The position numbers and the translations under genes are program-made. The notes under the pieces were generated by a model. That model saw only the letters and a list, made by a program, of their open reading frames with translations, was not told the origin of the DNA and ran no database searches. Positions 6,229-13,307 of a DNA stretch of 17,110 bases are shown one piece after another. Origin of the DNA: Paracoccaceae bacterium (lineage in GTDB: Bacteria; Pseudomonadota; Alphaproteobacteria; Rhodobacterales; Rhodobacteraceae); contig JALVEX010000038.1 of NCBI GenBank assembly GCA_027030435.1, positions 1-17,110 of the forward strand. The letters run 5' to 3'. Every line of letters begins with the position of its first letter. Position 1 is the stretch's first letter.

Positions 6229-8481
6229 TCAGATACCGGATGTCTGGCTCTTGAGCCAGTTCATGACGGCCGGGCGCACGGATTGCGCGCCGCTCTCGCG
6301 GGCATCGTCGATCACCGCGCGGGCCTCTGCGAGATCCTGGCGCATCAGCATGTGCTTCACCGGACCGATGGAGGCCGGACGCATGGAGAGGTGGCGCAGG
6401 CCCATGGCGGCAAAGCACAGCGCCTCCACGGGGCGGCCGGCATCCTCGCCGCAGAAGGAAAGCGGCGTGCCCGTTTCGGCGCAGCGCCGGATGATGCCCT
6501 CGAGGAAGTTGAGGAAGCTCACGTTCAGGGTATCGTAGCGGCGGCGCACGCGCTCGTTTTCGCGGTCGGCGGCGAAGAAGAACTGCTTGAGATCATTGCC
6601 GCCGATGGAGATGAAATCCGCCATCTCGAAGAACTGGCGCGGGGCGAAGGCGAGGGAAGGGGTTTCCAGCATCGCGCCCACGTGGATTTCCTTCGGTAGC
6701 GGATGATTGAGGCGGCTTTCGCGCTCGAGCGCGCGCTCGAACTGCTCATGCGCGGCCTTGAATTCCTCGAACTGCGCGATGAATGGAAACATCACATGGA
6801 GCGGTCGCCCGGCGGCGCCGCGGATCAGGGCCTGAAGCTGCATCCGCAAGACACCCGGCTTGTCGAGCCCCACCCGGATCGCGCGCCAGCCCATGGCCGG
6901 ATTGGGCTCGTCCTGCGGCTTCATGTAGGGAAGGACCTTGTCGGAGCCGATGTCGAGCGTGCGAAACACCACCGGCTTGCCCTTGGCGGCATCCATGACG
7001 CGCGCATAGAGCGCCGCAAGCTCGCCGCGCTTGGGCACGGTGTTGCGGATCAGGAACTGAAGCTCGGTGCGAAACAGCCCCACGCCATCGGCGCCCGAGC
7101 TTTCGAGCGAGGGGAGATCGGCCATCAGCCCGGCGTTCATGGTGAGCTTGATGCGCGCACCATCGCGCGTGATGGCCGGCTTGTCGCGGATGCTGGCATA
7201 GCGTTTCTGGGCCTCGGCCTGCATGGCCATCTTGTCGCGGAAAGCAGCGGCGATGTTGTCGTCGGGGCGCAGGTGCACGATGCCCTCGTCGCCGTCCACC
7301 AGGATCGGATCGCCGTTGAGCGCTTCGGTGGTGATCGGACCGGCGTTGATTACCAGCGGGATCGCGAGCGCGCGCGCCACGATCGCCGCATGGCTGCCCA
7401 CGGATCCTTCCTCGAGCACGATCCCGCGCAACGACCGGCCGTAATCCAGGAGTTCGCCGGGGCCGATATTGCGCGCCACAAGCACCGGATCGGCCGGCAT
7501 CTCGGCGCCGGTGTGATTGCCCTGGCCCGTCAGGATGCGCAAAAGGCGGTTGGAGAGATCATCGAGATCATGCAGGCGTTCGCGCAGGTAGGGATCGGGC
7601 ACCTGCATCATGCGCGAGCGTGCCGCCGTCTGCTCCTTCTCGACGGCGGCCTCGGCGGAGAGCCCGCCCTCGATCGCCTCCTCGATGCGCCTGATCCAGC
7701 CGCGGGAATTGGCAAACATGCGGTAGGTTTCCAGCACCTGGAGCTGTTCCTTGTCGCCCGTCCGGGCGGAGCTCAGCATCTCGTCCACCGAGACGCGCAG
7801 CCGCTCGATGGCCTCGCCGAGGCGCGCCTTTTCCTGCTCGGGATCATCGGCAATCGGATTGGTCACCACCACCCGGGGCTCGTGCAGCCAGACATGCCCC
7901 TCGGCCGTGCCTTCCTGGGCCGAAACGCCGCGAAACATCACCGGGCGCTGGTGCAGCGCGCCCAGCGCCGCGCCCTCGCCGATGAAGGCGCCAAGCTCAG
8001 CCATTTCCGCCAGCACCATGGCCACGACCTCGAGCGCGTAAACCTCGTCATCATTGAACTGGCGCGGGGTTTTCGTCTGGACGACAAGCACGCCGAGCGT
8101 TTCCCCGAGGCGCTGGATAGGCACCCCGAGGAAGGAGGAAAAGCTCTCCTCGCCCGTTTCCGGCATGTAGCGAAAGCCGGGGTGGGAGGGGGCATCGGCT
8201 GTGTTGATGATCCGCCCGTCGCGCCCCACGCGCCCCACGAGCCCCTCGCCAAGGCGCATCCGCGTCTTGTGGACTGCTTCCGGCTTCAGCCCGTGGGTGG
8301 CGCAGAGTTCCAGCGTCTCGCTGTCGCGAAACAGGTAGATCGAGCAGACATCGGTGCCCAGAGATTCGGCGATCAGATCGGTGATGCGGTCAAGCCGCTC
8401 CTGCCCGGCGCTTTCCTGCGCCAGGGTTTCGCGCAGGCGCTGAAGAAGCCTGCGGCTCACGCTTTCCCTTGCTTCGGGCAT
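6229..8481 (-). CDS. ptsP: nitrogen-PTS phosphoenolpyruvate-protein phosphotransferase (EI-Ntr)
   Basis: This 750-residue cytosolic enzyme takes phosphate from phosphoenolpyruvate and passes it to NPr, heading the regulatory nitrogen PTS. Domain order: GAF sensor (about 25-165), EI N-terminal HPr-binding region (about 180-330), the phospho-histidine swivel with GSHAAIVARALAIP (His364), and the PEP-binding barrel (about 430-725). In the barrel, GVGLFRTELQF (466-476), the metal/PEP segment GGNDLKQFFFAADRENE and the catalytic cysteine in LSFCGEDAGRP (Cys677) are all intact. The GAF domain separates it from the sugar-PTS EI. It starts at ATG 8479-8481, 23 nt after lysC; this pair is commonly conserved in alphaproteobacteria. 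In known family members GAF binding of glutamine tunes activity; nothing local shows the ligand. Confidence 0.96.
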   Translation of the reverse strand: MPEARESVSRRLLQRLRETLAQESAGQERLDRITDLIAESLGTDVCSIYLFRDSETLELCATHGLKPEAVHKTRMRLGEGLVGRVGRDGRIINTADAPSHPGFRYMPETGEESFSSFLGVPIQRLGETLGVLVVQTKTPRQFNDDEVYALEVVAMVLAEMAELGAFIGEGAALGALHQRPVMFRGVSAQEGTAEGHVWLHEPRVVVTNPIADDPEQEKARLGEAIERLRVSVDEMLSSARTGDKEQLQVLETYRMFANSRGWIRRIEEAIEGGLSAEAAVEKEQTAARSRMMQVPDPYLRERLHDLDDLSNRLLRILTGQGNHTGAEMPADPVLVARNIGPGELLDYGRSLRGIVLEEGSVGSHAAIVARALAIPLVINAGPITTEALNGDPILVDGDEGIVHLRPDDNIAAAFRDKMAMQAEAQKRYASIRDKPAITRDGARIKLTMNAGLMADLPSLESSGADGVGLFRTELQFLIRNTVPKRGELAALYARVMDAAKGKPVVFRTLDIGSDKVLPYMKPQDEPNPAMGWRAIRVGLDKPGVLRMQLQALIRGAAGRPLHVMFPFIAQFEEFKAAHEQFERALERESRLNHPLPKEIHVGAMLETPSLAFAPRQFFEMADFISIGGNDLKQFFFAADRENERVRRRYDTLNVSFLNFLEGIIRRCAETGTPLSFCGEDAGRPVEALCFAAMGLRHLSMRPASIGPVKHMLMRQDLAEARAVIDDARESGAQSVRPAVMNWLKSQTSGI

Positions 8482-8504
8482 GATCCCCCATGCGCGGCCC
8501 GCTC

Positions 8505-9743
8505 TCAGGCCGCCTTGTCCAGTTCGAAGGCATCATGCAGCGCCTGAACGGCCAATTCCATATATTTCCGGTCGATCAGCACGGAAATCTTGATCTCGGA
8601 AGTTGTGATGACCTTGATGTTGATCCCTTCCGAGGCGAGCACCTCGAACATCTTCGCCGCCACGCCCGCATGGCTGCGCATGCCGATGCCGACGACGGAA
8701 ACCTTCGCCACGTCCTTGTCGGCCACGATATCATGGAAATTGATCTCGCCGCTTTCGCGCGCTTCCAGCATCGCCTTTTCGGCCCGCGCCACCTGATCGA
8801 CGGGGCAGGAGAAGGTCATGTCGGTGCGGCCTTCCTCGGAGATGTTCTGCACGATCATGTCCACGTTCACGCCGGCCTCGGCGAGGGGGCCGAAGATCGC
8901 GGCGGCGATGCCGGGGCGGTCGGCCACGCTGATCAGGGTCATCTTGGCTTCATCGCGCTGATAGGCCACGCCGGCCACCACATTCTGTTCCACGATTTCC
9001 TCCTCGTCGCAGACAAGCGTGCCCGCATTCTCGTCATATTCTTCGAAGCTCGAAAGCACCCTGAGCTTCACCTTGTAGCGCATCGCCAGCTCGACGCTGC
9101 GCGTCTGCAGCACCTTGGCGCCGAGGCTGGCAAGCTCCAGCATCTCCTCGAAAGCGATCCTGTCAAGCTTGCGGGCCTTGGATTCGATGCGCGGATCGGT
9201 GGTATAGACGCCATCCACATCCGTGTAGATGTCGCAGCGCACCGCGCCGAAGGCGGCGGCGAAGGCAACGGCGGTGGTATCGGAGCCGCCGCGCCCCAGC
9301 GTGGTGATGCGCCCTTCCGGGCTCACGCCCTGAAAGCCCGCCACCACCGCGACCTTCATCCCCTCGGCAAACTTGGCGTTGATGTTTTCCGTCGGGATAT
9401 CGAGGATGCGGGCGGCACCGTGCCGGGATGTCGTCTGCACCGGCACCTGCCAGCCCTGCCAGCTGCGCGCGGGGATATCCATCTCCTGGAGCGTGAGCGC
9501 CATCAGCCCGGCGGTAACGTTCTCGCCCGAGCTCACCACCGCATCATATTCGCGCGCATCGAAGAGCGGCGAGATCTCGTTGACCAGCCCCACAAGCTCG
9601 TTCGTCTTGCCGGACATGGCCGAAACCACGACGATCACGTCATGGCCATTGGCGACCTCGCGCGCCACGCGCTTGGCGGCGCGGCGGATGCGATCAGGAT
9701 TGGCAACCGACGTGCCGCCGAATTTCATAACCAGAACGGACAT
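8505..9743 (-). CDS. lysC: aspartate kinase
   Basis: This 412-residue enzyme phosphorylates aspartate, the first step to lysine, threonine, methionine and diaminopimelate. The kinase domain shows VMKFGGTSVA (5-14), SSGENVTAGL (71-80) and the nucleotide-site segment GRGGSDTTAVAFAAAF (150-165). Two ACT domains follow (about 266-335 and 345-410), with VADRPGIAA and the VIVQNISEEGRTD-type region typical of lysine/threonine feedback-controlled enzymes. The frame is open to 9779, but the ATG at 9743 gives the standard N-terminus and has AGGGG about 5 nt upstream. TTGACA on the minus strand (9796-9801) could be a -35 box, but a matching -10 is not evident. It heads the lysC–ptsP–permease cluster. 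Confidence 0.96.
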   Translation of the reverse strand: MSVLVMKFGGTSVANPDRIRRAAKRVAREVANGHDVIVVVSAMSGKTNELVGLVNEISPLFDAREYDAVVSSGENVTAGLMALTLQEMDIPARSWQGWQVPVQTTSRHGAARILDIPTENINAKFAEGMKVAVVAGFQGVSPEGRITTLGRGGSDTTAVAFAAAFGAVRCDIYTDVDGVYTTDPRIESKARKLDRIAFEEMLELASLGAKVLQTRSVELAMRYKVKLRVLSSFEEYDENAGTLVCDEEEIVEQNVVAGVAYQRDEAKMTLISVADRPGIAAAIFGPLAEAGVNVDMIVQNISEEGRTDMTFSCPVDQVARAEKAMLEARESGEINFHDIVADKDVAKVSVVGIGMRSHAGVAAKMFEVLASEGINIKVITTSEIKISVLIDRKYMELAVQALHDAFELDKAA

Positions 9744-9853
9744 GGGATCCCCTGCCTCGAGCCTGCTGAACGCCGCCACTCTTACGGCGCGCCGCTGTCA
9801 AGGGCAAGGGCCGGAAGGCTGGGCGGGAGGCGGCCGGGAGGCGCCCTTCGGTT

Positions 9854-10321
9854 TCAGTTCGTCTTGCGTTTGGGAGTGAAGGGCAGGGGGGTGACGGGCA
9901 CACCCTCCTCGATCAGGGCCTTTGCCTCTTCCGGGCGGGTTTCGCCATAGATCGGGCGCTCGGGGGCAAGCCCCTCGTGGATGGCGCGCGCCTCGCTGGC
10001 GAATTCCATGCCCACGTAATCGGCATTGGCTTCGATCCTGGCCTGAAGCGCGGCGATCGCCTTTCTGCGCGCCCGCGCCTCGGGAGAGGTAAGCGCCCCC
10101 GCCGCCGCCTGCTCCCCCGCCCCTTCGCTGGCACCTTGAGAGGCCCTGTTCTTCGCGGGGGTGACGCGGGGCGCCATCAGCGCTTTCTCTATCCCATCGG
10201 CCGTGCCGCATTCGGGGCAGCTGATCATCCTTTCCGCCAAGAGCTTCTCGAAGGCGGAGGAGGATTGGAACCAGCTATCGAAAGCATGGCCTTCAGGGCA
10301 TTTCAGGGCATATCTGATCAT
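9854..10321 (-). CDS. DUF1178 family protein
   Basis: This 155-residue protein starts MIRYALKCPEGHAFDSWFQ, the recognisable N-terminus of the DUF1178 family. CPEGH (8-12) and CPECG (35-39) look like a zinc-ribbon-type metal site. A variable, Ala/Gly-rich linker (about 58-78) joins a helical C-terminal part whose segment NADYVGMEFASEARAIHEG (94-112) is also characteristic. The function is unknown. The frame is open upstream to 10504 but would overlap the Nudix gene; the ATG at 10321 matches the family start, although its ribosome site is weak. It lies 50 nt after the Nudix gene on the same strand, an arrangement I associate with alphaproteobacteria. Confidence 0.88.
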   Translation of the reverse strand: MIRYALKCPEGHAFDSWFQSSSAFEKLLAERMISCPECGTADGIEKALMAPRVTPAKNRASQGASEGAGEQAAAGALTSPEARARRKAIAALQARIEANADYVGMEFASEARAIHEGLAPERPIYGETRPEEAKALIEEGVPVTPLPFTPKRKTN

Positions 10322-10371
10322 TCGAAATCCAGACTTCTGCCTTTCTGATGTGGCCTGCGCGCGCCCCGTTT

Positions 10372-10926
10372 TCAAGCCTTCCTGCGGGAGAGCGCCTTTG
10401 GGCGGAAGCTGCGGATCAGTTGCGCAAGCTCCGGCTCGCTCACCATTTCCGCCGCCTTCTTCTGCGAAAACCACTTGCGCCGCCGCTCCTTCGCCTCGGG
10501 CCATTTTTCATGCATCTTTCGCACTTCGAGGGGAAAGACGGCGGCGATACAGGGGATGCTTTCATCACCCGGCATGTTCTTCTGATAGGAAAAGACACCG
10601 AGCACCACATCGGAAATATTTCCCTCCACGCCGGCCTCCTCGAAGGCTTCGGTGGCCGCCGCGGCCGAGGGCGTGGCGCCGTCCATGGGCCAGCCCTTGG
10701 GGATGATCCAGCGCCCGGTGCCGCGGCTGGTGATCAGGAGGATCTGCAGCTTGTCGTCTCGCATGCGCCAGCAAAGCGCGCCGAACTGGGTGCGCACATC
10801 CCGCTTCGATGCGGACTGAAGCCGCATGGGGAGCAGTTTCTGCTTTGCTGCCGTCATGTATTTCTTGCCGGACCGACCCGATTGCCCTCGATTATCCGCA
10901 AATTTCAGCGGCCTTTTCTTTTTCAT
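10372..10926 (-). CDS. Nudix hydrolase (divergent box, DIPP-like)
   Basis: The product has 184 residues from the first ATG. The Nudix region runs from PKGWPMDG through TEAFEEAGV (76-100). Against the consensus Gx5Ex7REUxEExGU, the first Glu is Ala84 and the Arg is Thr92, but the metal-binding EAFEEAG core is intact. GWPMDG...EAFEEAGV is typical of the alphaproteobacterial and eukaryotic diphosphoinositol-polyphosphate-type branch, so the enzyme is probably active on a phosphorylated nucleoside or inositol diphosphate; the substrate is unknown. A second ATG at 10857 (MTAAKQKLLPMRL) may be the true start, as the extra 23 residues are only basic and neither start has a good ribosome site. The 160 nt upstream hold no gene I can see. 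Confidence 0.87.
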   Translation of the reverse strand: MKKKRPLKFADNRGQSGRSGKKYMTAAKQKLLPMRLQSASKRDVRTQFGALCWRMRDDKLQILLITSRGTGRWIIPKGWPMDGATPSAAAATEAFEEAGVEGNISDVVLGVFSYQKNMPGDESIPCIAAVFPLEVRKMHEKWPEAKERRRKWFSQKKAAEMVSEPELAQLIRSFRPKALSRRKA

Positions 10927-11086
10927 CTCTTAAGAATAGAGGGAAATCGGGCAAATGGAAGCCCTTTGCGGATGTTGCCGCCACATATGGTGGGTGCTGC
11001 GGGGCTTTTCGCTAGCGGTGGTCAGGCACTGCCCACGGCCACTTCCCCGCTTCGGGAGGGGCGGTCATTGCCGAGAGCGCAACGGA

Positions 11087-11425
11087 TCAAGGCATCCATT
11101 CTGCCTGCAGGATCATCCACAGGAGGCCCAGCGGCAGCACGGTGGAAGCGAGGGCCACCATGATGCCGATGATGTTGATCGTGGCCGGAGAGCGGCGGGC
11201 GCTCAGCAGCGAGGAGCCGGCCATGATGAGGATGGTGCCCAGGGTCCAGAGCGTTATGGCGGCGATGGCGGCGGAAGTGAGGAAGATCAGCCCCAGCGTT
11301 GCCGGCATGAAACCCGATCCCCACCAGGTGAAGGCGAAGAGCGCGCCGGCAAGGATGGTGAGGGCGATCCCCTTGAGGATCCGGTCGGCGCTCTTTTCGA
11401 TCGTTGAAATGTCTGCTTGCTGCAT
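11087..11425 (-). CDS. small integral membrane protein of unknown function
   Basis: This 112-residue protein begins MQQADISTIEKSADR. It has three to four hydrophobic stretches (about 17-36, 42-72 which may be two helices, and 83-106) and only a short charged loop, SARRSP (75-80). No family motif is recognised. An ATG at 11443 would add six residues, but AAGGAAAGG sits 6 nt before the ATG at 11425, so the later start is chosen. A 9-bp stem-loop lies just upstream of that ribosome site. Neighbours give no functional clue. Confidence 0.72.
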   Translation of the reverse strand: MQQADISTIEKSADRILKGIALTILAGALFAFTWWGSGFMPATLGLIFLTSAAIAAITLWTLGTILIMAGSSLLSARRSPATINIIGIMVALASTVLPLGLLWMILQAEWMP

Positions 11426-11445
11426 GGCTAGCCTTTCCTTCATGG

Positions 11446-11475
11446 GATGATGGGGGTTTCCCTTCGCCCATCATC
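11446..11475. promoter_or_regulatory. leader stem-loop before small membrane-protein gene
   Basis: GATGATGGG (11446-11454) and CCCATCATC (11467-11475) are perfect 9-bp arms around a 12-nt loop. On the minus-strand transcript the 3' arm ends a few bases before the AAGGAAAGG ribosome site of the 112-residue protein. It could affect translation or mRNA stability, or be an operator; it could also be chance. Confidence 0.4.
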
Positions 11476-11520
11476 TGATGTTTCCCATGCCGCCTTGCAA
11501 GCGCCATGCAACAAGTTTGT

Positions 11521-11571
11521 GCGCCGGCCGCTGCCGGCCGGCGCCCGTGCATGGCGGGAAGGGCTGCCATG
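11521..11571. terminator. tandem GC-rich hairpins after the 95-residue gene
   Basis: GCGCCGGCCG (11521-11530) and CGGCCGGCGC (11535-11544) form a perfect 10-bp stem with loop CTGC. Next to it CATGGC (11550-11555) pairs with GCCATG (11566-11571). Both lie within the 63 nt downstream of the minus-strand 95-residue gene. The stems are strong enough to pause transcription or block 3' decay, but no T tract follows on either strand, so intrinsic termination is uncertain. A repeated palindromic element is the alternative. Confidence 0.45.
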
Positions 11572-11583
11572 ATGCCGGCGGGA

Positions 11584-11871
11584 TCACTCCTCCAGCATGG
11601 TATACTTGCTGATGAAATCCTCGTTTTCGGTGATCACCTCCTCGACGACGCGCACCGCATCCTCCAGCGTGGCGATCCCGGTTATGGTGCTGTCGCGCAG
11701 GCGGATGTTATAGGAAATATTGCCCTCCACATCGGCCTCGGTGTTGATGAAAAGGCTCATCCTGGAACCGACGCGGATGTAATGGGCGCTGCGCAGCTCC
11801 TTGCCCTTGTATGTCCATTTGCCGCGCATGTCGTGCAGGACGAAGCTCTTGATGCTTTTCGGAAATTCCAT
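11584..11871 (-). CDS. hypothetical protein, 95 residues
   Basis: This is a soluble-looking acidic protein with no signal peptide or membrane helix. The N-terminus MEFPKSIKSFVLHDMRGKW leads to a beta-rich middle (HYIRVGSRMSLFINTEADVEGNISYNI) and a C-terminal helix rich in Glu (EDAVRVVEEVITENEDFI). I do not recognise a family. GGAGA is 7 nt before the ATG at 11871, and the gene is well spaced. It follows the DAACS symporter on the same strand, 89 nt away across a large nested inverted repeat, so it may or may not be in that operon. Confidence 0.68.
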   Translation of the reverse strand: MEFPKSIKSFVLHDMRGKWTYKGKELRSAHYIRVGSRMSLFINTEADVEGNISYNIRLRDSTITGIATLEDAVRVVEEVITENEDFISKYTMLEE

Positions 11872-11894
11872 CTCGTTTCTCCATCTGTGGCTGG

Positions 11895-11942
11895 CGGCGG
11901 GGCAGGTTGACTCCGCACCCGGAGTATCTTCCTGCCCCGCCG
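11895..11942. repeat. large nested inverted repeat (12-bp outer, 6-bp inner arms)
   Basis: CGGCGGGGCAGG (11895-11906) and CCTGCCCCGCCG (11931-11942) are perfect 12-bp arms. Inside them ACTCCG (11910-11915) pairs with CGGAGT (11920-11925) around CACC. The whole fills half of the 89-nt gap between the symporter stop and the 95-residue gene start. No T tract follows. It may be a 3'-end stabilising or attenuating structure in a symporter–hypothetical transcript, or a copy of a dispersed intergenic repeat; similar CTCCGG/ATACT-containing repeats seem familiar from Rhodobacteraceae intergenic regions. Confidence 0.6.
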
Positions 11943-11960
11943 GAGCGTTTCATTGCGGGC

Positions 11961-13304
11961 TCACGCCGCGGCCGATTCCAAGCCGGGCGTGCCCGATTCC
12001 GGCTCCGTGATCGCATCCTCCGTTCTGGCGATCACCACCGCTGCGCAGGCATCGCCCCACACGTTGATCGCGGTGCGGAACTGATCGAGGATCCGGTCGA
12101 TCGCAAGGATCAGGCCGATGCCATCGAGCGGCAGGCCGACGGCCGTCAGCACGATGCCCATGGTCACCAGTCCGGCGCCGGGAATGGCCGCCGCGCCGAT
12201 CGCCGCGAGGGAAGCGGTGATGAAGATCACGATCTGCATCCCGAAGGTGAGGTCGATCCCGAGGAGCTGGGCAATGAAGATCACCGCCACGGATTCATAG
12301 AGTGCCGTGCCGTCCATGTTGACCGTCGCGCCGAGCGGCAGGACGAAATTGGAGATCTTCGGATCCACCCCGGCCCGCTCCGTGAGGTTCGACATGGTGA
12401 TCGGCAGCGTGGCCGCCGAGGAGGCAGTGGACCAGGCCGTCATCAGGGCGGGCGCGACCGCCTTGAACAGCTTGATCGGATTGTACTTGCCGAGAATCCA
12501 CACCAGCGCCGTCAGGGTGATGAAGGCATGGATGGCAAGCCCGACAAGCACCGTCAGCGCGTATTTACCAAGCGCGGCCAGGGCGGCGAAGCCGAGATCC
12601 ATGAAGATCGCCGTCACCAGCATGAAGATCGCATAGGGCGCGATCTTCATGATCGCCATGATGCCGGCCTGCATGATCCTGTCCAGCCCGTGAATGGCGC
12701 TGGTCATGGTATCGGATGCCTTGCCGACGATGGAAGCCATGATCGCGAGGAAGATGGTGAAGAAGATCACCTGCAGGATGTTGCCGCTCGCGAAGGCCGC
12801 GGCGGCGTTCTTCGGGATCATGTTGACGAAGGTATCGATGATGATGATCACCGGAGATTTCTCGCCAACCCCCGCATTGCCGACCTTGCCGGGCACCTCG
12901 GTGCCGATCCCGAGCGCGGAGAGGGCTTCCTTGTCGATCCCGAGGCCGGGATTGAACAGGTTGACGACCAGCAGCCCCGCGGCCACCGCGAGCGCCGTCG
13001 TCAGGAAGTAGAAGCCGACGGTCTTGCCCCCGAGCTTGCCGAGCGCGCGGACATCGCCGAGATTGACGATCGCCATGAAGATCGAGGCGAACACCAGCGG
13101 GATGATCAGCATCCGCAGCAGGCGGATGAAGATGTCACCACCGTATTTGAAGATGATCTTGATGATGTAGATCGGCCCGCTTTCCACGCCGGGGCCGTAG
13201 GTTACGTTGATGAACAGCCCGAGCGCGATGCCGAGCACGATGCCGATCAGGATCTTCCACTGGAGATCCAGACCTTTCCTCTTTTTCGTTCCAGTCTCGG
13301 CCAT
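11961..13304 (-). CDS. DAACS-family cation:amino acid (glutamate/aspartate-type) symporter
   Basis: This 447-residue inner-membrane carrier belongs to the dicarboxylate/amino acid:cation symporter family (GltPh fold). Visible are FIRLLRMLIIPLVFASI (59-75), the serine-rich hairpin TASSAATLP (293-301), NMDGT (329-333), the second hairpin AAIPGAGLVTM (372-382) and the helix-8 signature LDQFRTAINVWGD (406-418). By comparison with GltPh, Asp407 matches the residue holding the substrate amino group and Arg410 the one holding a side-chain carboxylate, so an acidic amino acid is favoured over a C4-dicarboxylate. An elongated segment at about 122-150 is not diagnostic. It starts 3 nt after the stop of a family-3 binding protein, so translation is probably coupled; that partnership is unusual. 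Confidence 0.93.
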   Translation of the reverse strand: MAETGTKKRKGLDLQWKILIGIVLGIALGLFINVTYGPGVESGPIYIIKIIFKYGGDIFIRLLRMLIIPLVFASIFMAIVNLGDVRALGKLGGKTVGFYFLTTALAVAAGLLVVNLFNPGLGIDKEALSALGIGTEVPGKVGNAGVGEKSPVIIIIDTFVNMIPKNAAAAFASGNILQVIFFTIFLAIMASIVGKASDTMTSAIHGLDRIMQAGIMAIMKIAPYAIFMLVTAIFMDLGFAALAALGKYALTVLVGLAIHAFITLTALVWILGKYNPIKLFKAVAPALMTAWSTASSAATLPITMSNLTERAGVDPKISNFVLPLGATVNMDGTALYESVAVIFIAQLLGIDLTFGMQIVIFITASLAAIGAAAIPGAGLVTMGIVLTAVGLPLDGIGLILAIDRILDQFRTAINVWGDACAAVVIARTEDAITEPESGTPGLESAAA

Positions 13305-13307
13305 GGC

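Noticed and set aside
5091..6254. 387-codon plus-strand open frame opposite the APC-like gene
   Set aside because: Gly/Glu/His/Asp-rich product with no fold signal; the reverse frame has about a dozen membrane helices.
6703..8547. 614-codon plus-strand open frame opposite ptsP
   Set aside because: Antisense shadow; composition is low-complexity and no motif is seen, while ptsP motifs are intact.
9773..9801. TTGACA box (minus strand, 9796-9801) as a full sigma-70 promoter for lysC
   Set aside because: The -35 match is perfect, but the hexamer 17 nt downstream is TGGCGG, so a complete promoter cannot be claimed.
8490..9950. 486-codon plus-strand open frame opposite lysC
   Set aside because: Antisense shadow of a well-identified aspartate kinase.
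9854..10504. Upstream extension of the DUF1178 frame by 61 codons
   Set aside because: The extension overlaps the Nudix gene and does not resemble the family; the family N-terminus MIRYALKCPEGH starts at 10321.
10372..10926. Nudix gene as a pseudogene because of non-consensus box residues
   Set aside because: The frame is intact, the metal-binding glutamates remain, and the same substitutions are typical of a known Nudix branch.
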